Of a stretch of DNA of 64,000 bases, positions 1 to 7,163 are shown one piece after another. Each line of letters begins with the position of its first letter. The stretch's first letter is position 1. A program made the position numbers and the translations under genes. Under the pieces are notes generated by a model. That model was not told the DNA's origin, did no database searches, and saw only the letters and a list, made by a program, of their open reading frames with translations. Source of the stretch: Pseudomonadota bacterium (GTDB lineage Bacteria > Pseudomonadota > Alphaproteobacteria > Rhizobiales > Xanthobacteraceae). Where the stretch lies: the NCBI GenBank assembly GCA_023404705.1, contig JAEYAU010000261.1:62001-126000 (forward strand). Direction: 5' to 3'.

Positions 1-236
1 CATTCTTCGTGGTCGATAGTTTCGTCGAGCGCGTTATCGATCCGGTCGGCGCGGGCGATGCGCTCCTCGCCTATGCGACGCTCGCGCTCATGACGGATGG
101 CAATGAGGTTTGCGCCTCCATCCTCGGCTCGATGGCCGCGGCGCTCGAGTGCGAAGCAGACGGCAACGTGCCGGTCAGCTGCTCCGACGTGATGAGCCGC
201 ATCGATTCGGTCGAGAAGCGCGCACGCTTCGAGTAG
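1..236 (+). CDS. PfkB-family carbohydrate kinase, C-terminal fragment
   Basis: The coding frame is already open at base 3 and runs off the left edge, so only the last 77 or so residues are present. The sequence DPVGAGD matches the second PfkB signature; its final Asp is the catalytic base that phosphorylates a sugar hydroxyl in this family. The rest is the usual Ala-rich C-terminal helix region. Gfo/Idh follows 18 bases after the stop, so it is probably the last visible member of an upstream sugar-precursor operon. The substrate cannot be told; kinases in surface-glycan loci often act on heptose or keto-sugar acids, but that is inference. Confidence 0.8.
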   Translation, partial: FFVVDSFVERVIDPVGAGDALLAYATLALMTDGNEVCASILGSMAAALECEADGNVPVSCSDVMSRIDSVEKRARFE

Positions 237-254
237 CGCTCGGATTGCACGAAC

Positions 255-1187
255 ATGCGCGTCGTCGTCGCGGGTCTCGGGGTGCAGGGCTACAAGCGTC
301 GGCGCGTCGCCGGATCCGATTTCGTCGCGGCCGTGGACCCGATCAACGCGGAGGCGCAGTATCGCGCAATCGAGGAGGTGCCCCTCCGCGACTACGACGT
401 GGTGCTCGCCTGCATTCCCGACGAGCCCAAGGTGGCGATGCTCGAATATCTCCTCGGGAATGGCAAGCACGTGCTGGTCGAGAAGCCGCTCTGGGCCGAC
501 GAGGATCGTGATCTCGAGCGGCTGCAGGAGATTGCACGCGCCAAGCGGGTCGTCTGTTACACGGCCTATAACCACCGCTTCGAGCCGCACTACGTGCGCA
601 TGCGCGATCTGCTGGCGAGCGGGCGCCTCGGCCGGCTCTATCACTGCCGCATGTTCTACGGGAACGGCACGGCCCGCCTCGTGCGCGACTCGCAATGGCG
701 CGATACTGGGGCAGGGGTCTTGCCGGACCTCGGCTCGCATCTTCTCGATACCGCGCGCTTCTGGTTCGGCGAGACGTTCGACGACGTCCGTGTAATCTCC
801 AGTCGTTGCTTCGAGAACCGGGCGCCCGACCACGTCGTGCTCGGCGCGAACGCGGCGCGGCCGCAGCTCGAACTGGAAATGACGCTGCTCAACTGGCGCA
901 ATCACTTCACCTGCGATCTGTTCGCCGAGAACGGCTCGGCTCACATTACTTCGCTGTGCAAGTGGGGGCCGGCCTCCTTCACGATGCGGACACGCGTTCT
1001 GCCGAGCGGCCGGCCGCCGGAGGAGAGCGTGACGCTCGTCCAGGACGATCCGACCTGGGAGCTGGAATACGCGCACTTCAAGGATCTGTGTGCACGCGGT
1101 CAGACGACCGATCTCTCCGACGATCTGTGGCTCAATCGCACGCTGCGCCGGCTGGGCACCGAGGCGCTCGCGGAGACGCGGCCATGA
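255..1187 (+). CDS. Gfo/Idh/MocA-family sugar oxidoreductase
   Basis: 310 residues. A Rossmann start (VAGLGVQG, residues 5-12) is followed by EKP at 76-78, the nicotinamide-site lysine motif of the family, then NHRF at 106-109 and DLGSH at 158-162, where Gfo/Idh enzymes keep catalytic Asp/His residues. It should oxidise or reduce a ring or side-chain position of a (nucleotide) sugar with NAD(P). The stop overlaps the next start as ATGA, so it is translationally coupled to the UGDH-like gene. One of three Gfo/Idh genes in the window (others at 22835 and 33703); the substrate is unknown. Confidence 0.85.
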   Translation: MRVVVAGLGVQGYKRRRVAGSDFVAAVDPINAEAQYRAIEEVPLRDYDVVLACIPDEPKVAMLEYLLGNGKHVLVEKPLWADEDRDLERLQEIARAKRVVCYTAYNHRFEPHYVRMRDLLASGRLGRLYHCRMFYGNGTARLVRDSQWRDTGAGVLPDLGSHLLDTARFWFGETFDDVRVISSRCFENRAPDHVVLGANAARPQLELEMTLLNWRNHFTCDLFAENGSAHITSLCKWGPASFTMRTRVLPSGRPPEESVTLVQDDPTWELEYAHFKDLCARGQTTDLSDDLWLNRTLRRLGTEALAETRP

Positions 1188-2476
1188 ATCGGCCAATGGT
1201 CGGTTTCGCGGGGCTGACGCATCTCGGGCTCGTCTCGGCGGTCGGCCTCGCGACGAAGGGATTTCGGATCGTCGGGTTCGATCCGGATGCCACCCGCGTT
1301 GCTGAGATCGCGGCCGGCCGGATGCCGGTCGTGGAGCCGGACCTGGATGCTCTTGCGCGGGACAATGCGACACGGCTGTCCTTCAGTCCCGATCCCGCCG
1401 CCCTTGCGGGCTGCGATCTCGTCTACATCGCGAGCGACGTGCCGACCGATGATTATGGACGGAGCGACCTGACCGGAATCTCCTCTCTCGTCGACGGCGT
1501 CATTCCGCGCCTCGCGCCGCACGCGCTGCTGATCGTTCTGTGCCAGGTCCCGCCGGGCTTTACCCGGCGCTTGCCGCTGCCGGCAGAGCGGCTGTTCTAT
1601 CAGGTCGAGACGCTCGTGTTCGGGCGCGCCGTCGAACGGGCGACCGCGCCCGAGCGCTACATCGTCGGCTGTGCCGATCCGTTGCAGCCCTTGCCGCAGG
1701 CGTATCGCGTCGTTCTCGAGGCCTTCGGCTGTCCCATACTGCCGATGCGCTACGAGAGCGCCGAGCTCGCTAAGATCGCGATCAACTGCTGCCTCGTCGC
1801 CTCCGTCAGCGTCGCCAATACCTTGGCGGGACTGTCGGAGCGGATCGGGGCTGATTGGAGCGAGATCGCTCCGGCACTGCGGCTCGACCGCCGGATCGGC
1901 GCGCACAGCTATCTCGCGCCCGGACTCGGGATCGCGGGCGGCAATCTCGAACGCGATCTCGCGACCGTCCTGCGCATGTCCGCCGAGACCGGAAGCGAAG
2001 CTTCGGTGATCGCGGCCTTCATCCACAACAGCCGTCATCGCCGAGACTGGGCCTTGCGCATCGCGCATGTCGAGGTGCTTGCGCGCAAGACGAACGCAGT
2101 CTTCGCTGTGCTGGGGCTCGCCTACAAAGAGAACACCCATTCGACCAAGAACTCGCCCTCGCTCGCCCTTATCGAGCAGCTGCACCCTTGGGCCGTGCGC
2201 GCTTATGACCCTGTCGTTCCCGCCAGCGTGGCGGCGCACCCGACAATGACCGGCGCGCAAAGCGCTATCGAGGCGGCGCGGGGCAGTGATGCCCTGTTCA
2301 TCATGACGCCCTGGCCGGAGTTTCGCACGCTCGCGCCCGCCGCTCTGGCGCAGGTCATGGCCGGGAACGTCGTCGTCGATCCATTTGGCGTGCTCGAGAC
2401 GCGCGCCGTGCGCGCCGCCGGTCTCTCGCATTTCACACTCGGCGTCCCGCCGGTACGCGTTCAAGGAAAAAGCTGA
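1184..2476 (+). CDS. UDP-glucose/GDP-mannose dehydrogenase-like protein lacking the catalytic Cys
   Basis: 430 residues, the normal family length, with the three expected domains: Rossmann (VGFAG... FDPD, 6-35), central dimerisation domain with the conserved Lys197 and Asn201, and a C-terminal UDP-binding domain (GLAYKENT). In the active-site loop the line-up PGLGIAGGNLERD (246-258) places Asn254 where family members have the nucleophilic Cys of the GGxCxPKD motif. The first glycine loop also reads GLTHLG rather than GxGYVG. Without Cys the two-step oxidation to a uronate by the classical thiohemiacetal route should not work, so a single oxidation, a reduction or a binding role is possible. 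ATGA overlaps join it to both neighbours. Confidence 0.8.
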   Translation: MNRPMVGFAGLTHLGLVSAVGLATKGFRIVGFDPDATRVAEIAAGRMPVVEPDLDALARDNATRLSFSPDPAALAGCDLVYIASDVPTDDYGRSDLTGISSLVDGVIPRLAPHALLIVLCQVPPGFTRRLPLPAERLFYQVETLVFGRAVERATAPERYIVGCADPLQPLPQAYRVVLEAFGCPILPMRYESAELAKIAINCCLVASVSVANTLAGLSERIGADWSEIAPALRLDRRIGAHSYLAPGLGIAGGNLERDLATVLRMSAETGSEASVIAAFIHNSRHRRDWALRIAHVEVLARKTNAVFAVLGLAYKENTHSTKNSPSLALIEQLHPWAVRAYDPVVPASVAAHPTMTGAQSAIEAARGSDALFIMTPWPEFRTLAPAALAQVMAGNVVVDPFGVLETRAVRAAGLSHFTLGVPPVRVQGKS

Positions 2477-3348
2477 TGCTGCATCACCAACACGAGAAGC
2501 CAACTCGGCCCGCGCGGGTCGTCGTCATCGGAGCGGGCGGCTTCGTCGGGAGCGCCGTCGCGGCCGCTCTTGCGCGCGACGGCATTCCGGTTCTTCCGCT
2601 GACCCGCAAGGAGATCGATCTGCTGCAGCCTGATGCGCCGCAGCGTCTCGCGGGGCTGTTGCGCGCCGACGATCATGTGGTGTTTGTCTCGGCGCTCGCC
2701 CCCGCGCGCACGGCGTCGCTGCTGCTGCAGAATCTGCAGATGGCCGAGGCCGTCATTCGCGCCCTCGCGGCGCAACCCGTCGCCCATCTCACTTACATCT
2801 CGTCTGACGCGGTCTATGCCGACGACGCCAACCCGGTGACCGAGCAGTCGGTCTGTCAGCCCTCGAGCCTGCACGGAATGATGCATGCGGCGCGTGAGCT
2901 GATCTTGAAAGCCGAGGCCAAAGTCCCGCTCGCGATCCTGCGTCCGAGCCTGCTCTACGGCGCCGGCGATCCGCACAACGGGTACGGCCCCAACCGGTTT
3001 CGCCGGCTCGCCCGCAAGGGCGAGGCGATCACGCTCTTCGGCGAGGGCGAGGAGCAGCGCGACCACGTCCACATCGACGATGTTGCCGAGATCGTCCGCC
3101 TCGTCGTCGGCCACGCTTGCCGCGGCGTGCTGAACATCGCGACCGGGACATCCACCAGCTTCCGGACCGTGGCCGAAAAAGTCGTGACGCACGAGGGCCG
3201 CCCCGTGGAGATCCGCGGCACCCCCCGGCAGAATCCGATCACGCACCGTCATTTCGACGTGACAGCAAGTCTCAAGGCCTTTCCACAGTTTCGCTACACG
3301 CCGCTCGACGCGGGCCTTGCGCGATCGCGCGCGGCCGAGGAGTCCTGA
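2476..3348 (+). CDS. NAD-dependent epimerase/dehydratase-like protein with HxxxH in place of YxxxK
   Basis: 290 residues. The extended-SDR glycine motif is clear (GAGGFVG, 19-25) and the SSD sequence at 109-111 supplies the Ser. The usual YxxxK is replaced by H133-G-M-M-H137, although the spacing after VYADD and the following ARE helix are normal. The remainder (ILRPSLLYG, HVHIDDVAE) is typical of nucleotide-sugar epimerases and dehydratases. Either the chemistry is altered or the protein binds a nucleotide sugar without classical SDR catalysis. It overlaps the stop of the Cys-less dehydrogenase by one base, so two adjacent enzymes both carry changed catalytic residues. Confidence 0.8.
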   Translation: MLHHQHEKPTRPARVVVIGAGGFVGSAVAAALARDGIPVLPLTRKEIDLLQPDAPQRLAGLLRADDHVVFVSALAPARTASLLLQNLQMAEAVIRALAAQPVAHLTYISSDAVYADDANPVTEQSVCQPSSLHGMMHAARELILKAEAKVPLAILRPSLLYGAGDPHNGYGPNRFRRLARKGEAITLFGEGEEQRDHVHIDDVAEIVRLVVGHACRGVLNIATGTSTSFRTVAEKVVTHEGRPVEIRGTPRQNPITHRHFDVTASLKAFPQFRYTPLDAGLARSRAAEES

Positions 3349-3349
3349 C

Positions 3350-4006
3350 ATGGGTGAGGTCAATCTGCTGGCGAAGCTTCCGCGCGGCAAGCGCAACGTC
3401 AATGCGCGCGCGGAGGCCAAGACCGCGGAGATCATCGCGATCTCGCGTGAATATGGGGAGCTCTATTTCGATGGCCCGCGCACCTATGGCTATGGCGGCT
3501 ATCGCTATGACGGCCGCTGGGTGCCGGTTGCCGAGGACATGGTGCGCCACTTCGGCCTCAAGCCCGGCGACAGGGTTCTCGATGTCGGCTGCGCCAAGGG
3601 CTTTCTCGTGAAGGACTTGCTGAAGGCGTGCCCTGGTCTGGAGGCCTTCGGGCTTGACGTTTCCGAATACGCCCTCATGCACTGCGAGCCCGAAGTGGTG
3701 GGGCGGCTGCATCTCGGCAATGCGACCAAGCTGCCATTTCCCGACAACAGCTTTCAGGCCGTCATTTCACTCAACACCATCCACAATCTCGAACGCGCGG
3801 ATCTGATCGTTGCGTTGCGCGAGATCGAGCGGCTGTCCCCTGGAAAGGGATTTGTGCAGGTCGATTCTTACCGCACCCCCGAACAGAAGGCGCTGTTCGA
3901 GGAATGGGTGCTCACGGCCAAGTTCCACGATTATCCGGACGGCTGGGTCGAGTTGTTTCGGGAGGCCGGCTACACCGGCGATTACTACTGGACGATCATT
4001 GAGTGA
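3350..4006 (+). CDS. Class I SAM-dependent methyltransferase
   Basis: 218 residues from the ATG at 3350, which sits one base after the preceding stop; an in-frame start 33 bases upstream would overlap the previous gene and adds no conserved sequence. The SAM-binding motif I is VLDVGCAKGF at 76-85, followed by an acidic residue at the end of strand 2 (GLDVSE) and a motif IV-like NTIHNL. The Tyr/Gly-rich segment YGYGGYRYDG at 46-55 precedes the fold. It probably O- or N-methylates a sugar or glycolipid intermediate made by region A; the acceptor is unknown. Confidence 0.8.
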   Translation: MGEVNLLAKLPRGKRNVNARAEAKTAEIIAISREYGELYFDGPRTYGYGGYRYDGRWVPVAEDMVRHFGLKPGDRVLDVGCAKGFLVKDLLKACPGLEAFGLDVSEYALMHCEPEVVGRLHLGNATKLPFPDNSFQAVISLNTIHNLERADLIVALREIERLSPGKGFVQVDSYRTPEQKALFEEWVLTAKFHDYPDGWVELFREAGYTGDYYWTIIE

Positions 4007-4120
4007 GTGCCTAAGAATCGACACTTCTGCACGAGCCTCCTGATAGAATCCCGCGAGCGAGGACGCGAAACGCTCGCCTCGCGGTTTGCGCAGGGCTTGG
4101 AGCGGTACGGGAAGGATGCA
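4007..4120 (+). promoter_or_regulatory. Leader with possible -10 and overlapping inverted repeats
   Basis: This 114-base gap is one of the few non-coding breaks in region A. It has TAGAAT at 4044-4049, a reasonable -10, but no convincing -35 at the right distance. Just downstream, CGCGAG (4052-4057) can pair with CTCGCG (4078-4083), and alternatively CGAGCG (4054-4059) with CGCTCG (4071-4076); the two hairpins exclude each other. An internal promoter for the transketolase gene is possible. The frame stays open through the gap, so an N-terminally extended transketolase cannot be fully excluded. Confidence 0.25.
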
Positions 4121-4954
4121 ATGAACGAAGTCAACATGCGCAACTTCTTCGACGCAGCGGCCGCGCGCGCGCGCTGTTTGCGATTCCGCACGCGCATCCT
4201 CGACATCTCGCAGCAGGTCCAAGCTCTTCACATCGGCTCTGCCTACTCCTGCACCGAGATCGTCGATTGCATCTACTATGGACTGATGCGGCGCAACGCC
4301 GACGGCTCCTCGCCGGACACGTTCCTGATGTCGAAGGGTCACGGCTGCATGATCCAGTACGTGATCCTCGAGGAGCTCGGCGTCCTGAGCCGCCAGGATC
4401 TCGACGACTATTGCAAGCCCGGCGGCCGTCTCGGCTGCCATCCGGATTACGGCAATCCGGGCATCGAAGCGTCGACCGGCTCGCTCGGGCATGGGCTCTC
4501 GATGGCCGTCGGGATGGCGATCGCGGAACGTGCTCGCAAGACCGGTGGCCTCATCTACACCGTCCTCAGCGACGGCGAAGTGCAGGAAGGCTCCACATGG
4601 GAAGCCACCATGATGGCGTCCTCCCTCGGCTGCGCGAACCTCATCGCCTTCGTCGACAATAATGATTTCCAGAGCCTCGGGCGCACATCCGAAACTCATC
4701 CATCGTTCTATCCGCTGGACGAGAAGTTTCGGGCGTTCGGTTGGGAGACGGTCGAAGCGGACGGCCACGATTCGGAGGCCATCTTCCGCGCCGTGACTGG
4801 TCGCCGGGGAGGGCGCCCGCTGATGGTGGTCGCCAAGACCGTCAAGGGGCGTGGCGTGAGCTACATGGAGAACGTGCCGATCTGGCACTACCGCTCGCCG
4901 AGCCGGCAAGAATACGAACAGGCGCTCGCCGAGCTGGAGCAGGCTGCATCATGA
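4121..4954 (+). CDS. Transketolase, N-terminal (ThDP-binding) subunit
   Basis: 277 residues from ATG 4121, chosen because AAGGA lies about six bases upstream and the length fits stand-alone transketolase N subunits. SKGHG (71-75), GSLGHGL (120-126) and the ThDP/Mg motif SDGE (150-153) leading to VDNND (178-182) are all present. Together with the next gene it should form a two-subunit ThDP transketolase that moves a two-carbon ketol unit. Its place among nucleotide-sugar genes, not central metabolism, suggests it builds or trims a glycan precursor. The stop overlaps the next start by four bases. Confidence 0.9.
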   Translation: MNEVNMRNFFDAAAARARCLRFRTRILDISQQVQALHIGSAYSCTEIVDCIYYGLMRRNADGSSPDTFLMSKGHGCMIQYVILEELGVLSRQDLDDYCKPGGRLGCHPDYGNPGIEASTGSLGHGLSMAVGMAIAERARKTGGLIYTVLSDGEVQEGSTWEATMMASSLGCANLIAFVDNNDFQSLGRTSETHPSFYPLDEKFRAFGWETVEADGHDSEAIFRAVTGRRGGRPLMVVAKTVKGRGVSYMENVPIWHYRSPSRQEYEQALAELEQAAS

Positions 4955-5871
4955 GGAACACGTTCTCGGAAGCTCTCTACAAGGCTGCGACCGCCAATCC
5001 GGACGTCTATGTCGTGGTCGCGGACATCTCTCCTGCCGGCAGCATGGGCAAGTTTCGCGACCAGTATCCCGAGCGCTTCATTAATGTCGGCGTCGCCGAG
5101 CAGAGCATGATCGGCATCTGTGCCGGCCTCGCGCTTAAGGGCTGCCAGCCATTCGCCTACACCATCGCGACCTTCAGTCTCTACCGGCCATTCGAGATGG
5201 TGCGCGACGACCTTTGCTACCAGAACCTGCCCGTCACCGTCGTCGGGATGGGCGCGGGCGTGATCTACTCGACCTTGGGTGGGACGCACCACACGCAGGA
5301 AGACATCGCGATCGCCGGCGCTCTGCCGAACATGCAGATCATCGCACCGTGTGATCCGGCCGAATGCACGGAAGCGACTCTCTACTGCGCGGAACAGCGC
5401 AAGGGGCCGGTCTATCTCCGTCTCGGCAAGGCCGGCGAGCCGAACTTCACGGACAAGGCCGTCGATCCCTGGCAGTTCGGCAAGCTGCGGTACATCCGGC
5501 GCGGTGCCGATGTGTGCATCCTCACCTATGGCGTGATCGTGCAGAAGGCGGCGCAGATCGCCGATCGTTTCGTCGCGCAAGGGAAATCGGTGTCACTGGT
5601 CTCGTGCCACACGCTCAAGCCGCTCGACATTCGCGGCATCGAGGAGGCGCTGCATCGGCACGCGCACGTGATCGTCATCGAGGAGCACGCGCCGCAGGGT
5701 GGTCTGGCTTCGCAGACCAAGCAGATCGCTTGGGACAGCCGCGCGACGTGTCGGCTCGATACCTTCACGCTGCAGGACGCGTTCATTCACAACTATGGCA
5801 GCCACGACGATCTGCTCGCGGCGCACGGCTTGGAAGTCGGCGCGATCGCGGGGCGGGTGGGACTCCCATGA
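4951..5871 (+). CDS. Transketolase, C-terminal (PYR plus C-domain) subunit
   Basis: 306 residues. The N-terminal pyrimidine-binding domain contains INVGVAEQ with the conserved Glu that activates ThDP, followed by the YxxF-like FAYTIATFSLYRPFE segment. The GGTHHTQED loop and the C-terminal transketolase domain (VCILTYG, VIVIEEH) follow. It is the partner of the preceding gene, with which it shares an ATGA overlap. The split form resembles archaeal and actinobacterial transketolases and pairs found in antibiotic or polysaccharide loci. The donor and acceptor sugars are unknown. Confidence 0.9.
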   Translation: MRNTFSEALYKAATANPDVYVVVADISPAGSMGKFRDQYPERFINVGVAEQSMIGICAGLALKGCQPFAYTIATFSLYRPFEMVRDDLCYQNLPVTVVGMGAGVIYSTLGGTHHTQEDIAIAGALPNMQIIAPCDPAECTEATLYCAEQRKGPVYLRLGKAGEPNFTDKAVDPWQFGKLRYIRRGADVCILTYGVIVQKAAQIADRFVAQGKSVSLVSCHTLKPLDIRGIEEALHRHAHVIVIEEHAPQGGLASQTKQIAWDSRATCRLDTFTLQDAFIHNYGSHDDLLAAHGLEVGAIAGRVGLP

Positions 5872-7103
5872 ACGACGCGGCAAAGTCCAGCACAATCGTG
5901 AACACCTCGCCGCTGGCAATTCACGGCGGCGAGCGCTTGCGCAAGACGCCGATGCCCGCGCGGCGCGCGCTCGGCGATGCCGAGCGGCAGATGATTCAGC
6001 GAGTTCTGGACTACTACGCGGAGCGCAACGTCGATCCCGGCTATCAGGGGCCGTTCGAGAAGCTCTATACCGACGCCTTCGTCGAGATGATGGGTGGCGG
6101 CTATGCCGATGCAGTCGCAACCGGCACCTCGGCGCTCTACGTCTCGGTCGCGGCGCTCGATTTGCCGAAGGGCAGCGAGGTGATCGTTTCGCCGATTACC
6201 GATCCGGGGTCGCTCGGAGCCATCGTGCTCAACGGCCTCAAGCCGCGTCTCGCTGACAGCAAGCCGGGGAGCTACAACATAGGCGTCGAGCAATTTCTGG
6301 AACGCCTGACGCCGAACGTGACCGGCGCCGTGATCGTCCATGCGGCCGGGCAGGCAACGGAGATCGACAAGATCGTCGAAGCTGCGCGGGCGCGCGGCAT
6401 CAAGGTAGTCGAGGATTGCAGCCAGGCCCATAACGCAAAGCTCAGGGGGCGGCCGGTCGGCACTTTCGGCGACATCGCGGCGTTCTCGACCATGTATCGC
6501 AAGGCGCATATGACCGGCCCGTCGGGCGGCATTGTCTACACGCGCGATCTGGAGATCTTTCGCAAGGCGCTCGCGCATGCGGATCGAGGCAAGCCTCGCT
6601 GGCGCGACGATTTCGATGACCGCAATCCCGCGACCTATCTCTACCCGGCGCTTAATCATCACACCGACGAGATTTCCTGCGCGATCGGCTTCGCCTCCTT
6701 GCGGCGGCTCGATCGAACGATCATCAATCGGCTGTCCTTTGTTTCGGACTTCGTCGCGCGTCTGACCGACATGTCGGACGTATCGAGCCCGTATCCGTTC
6801 TCGCCGGCCGATTCGCCGTTCTACTATCCGGTGCTGGTCAATTCCGAGGCCATCCGTTGCAGCAAGGTCGAGTTCGCGGAAGCGGTCCGCGCAGAGGGCA
6901 TCGATCTCAACCCTCACTATCGCTACGTCGTTTGTGAGTGGCCCTACATCCAGCAGCATCTGGCCGACGACTTCGATACGCCGAACGCGCGCGACATCCG
7001 CGATCGAACCTTCAACGTCTATCTCAATGAGAACTACGGCGAGCAGGAAGCGCGCGACGCCGCCAGGGCGATCGTGAAAGTCGAGAAGTATTACAAGAAG
7101 TAG
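5868..7103 (+). CDS. DegT/DnrJ/EryC1-type PLP-dependent sugar aminotransferase
   Basis: 411 residues. The fold-type I signatures are a substrate/PLP loop TGTSALYV (85-92), the PLP-pyridine Asp in EDCSQAH (182-188), and the internal aldimine Lys212 within STMYRKAHMTG, which aligns with the family's FSxxxxKxxTxGEGG block. It probably transaminates a keto-sugar nucleotide from Gln or Glu. It begins in a 4-base overlap with the transketolase C subunit, so a keto product of that enzyme could be its substrate (inference). It does not resemble PseC or LegC closely, and the N-terminal extension (about 40 residues) is unlike most short family members. Confidence 0.85.
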   Translation: MNDAAKSSTIVNTSPLAIHGGERLRKTPMPARRALGDAERQMIQRVLDYYAERNVDPGYQGPFEKLYTDAFVEMMGGGYADAVATGTSALYVSVAALDLPKGSEVIVSPITDPGSLGAIVLNGLKPRLADSKPGSYNIGVEQFLERLTPNVTGAVIVHAAGQATEIDKIVEAARARGIKVVEDCSQAHNAKLRGRPVGTFGDIAAFSTMYRKAHMTGPSGGIVYTRDLEIFRKALAHADRGKPRWRDDFDDRNPATYLYPALNHHTDEISCAIGFASLRRLDRTIINRLSFVSDFVARLTDMSDVSSPYPFSPADSPFYYPVLVNSEAIRCSKVEFAEAVRAEGIDLNPHYRYVVCEWPYIQQHLADDFDTPNARDIRDRTFNVYLNENYGEQEARDAARAIVKVEKYYKK

Positions 7104-7163
7104 GCAGATGGCGTTCGGGCCGCGACGGCGCCATCGAACAGCGCGAAGAGGGGCACGCTGAAG

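Noticed and set aside
5868..7103. DegT gene considered as the missing LegC
   Set aside because: It lacks LegC/PseC-specific blocks, has a 40-residue N-terminal extension and is coupled to a transketolase 44 kb from legB.
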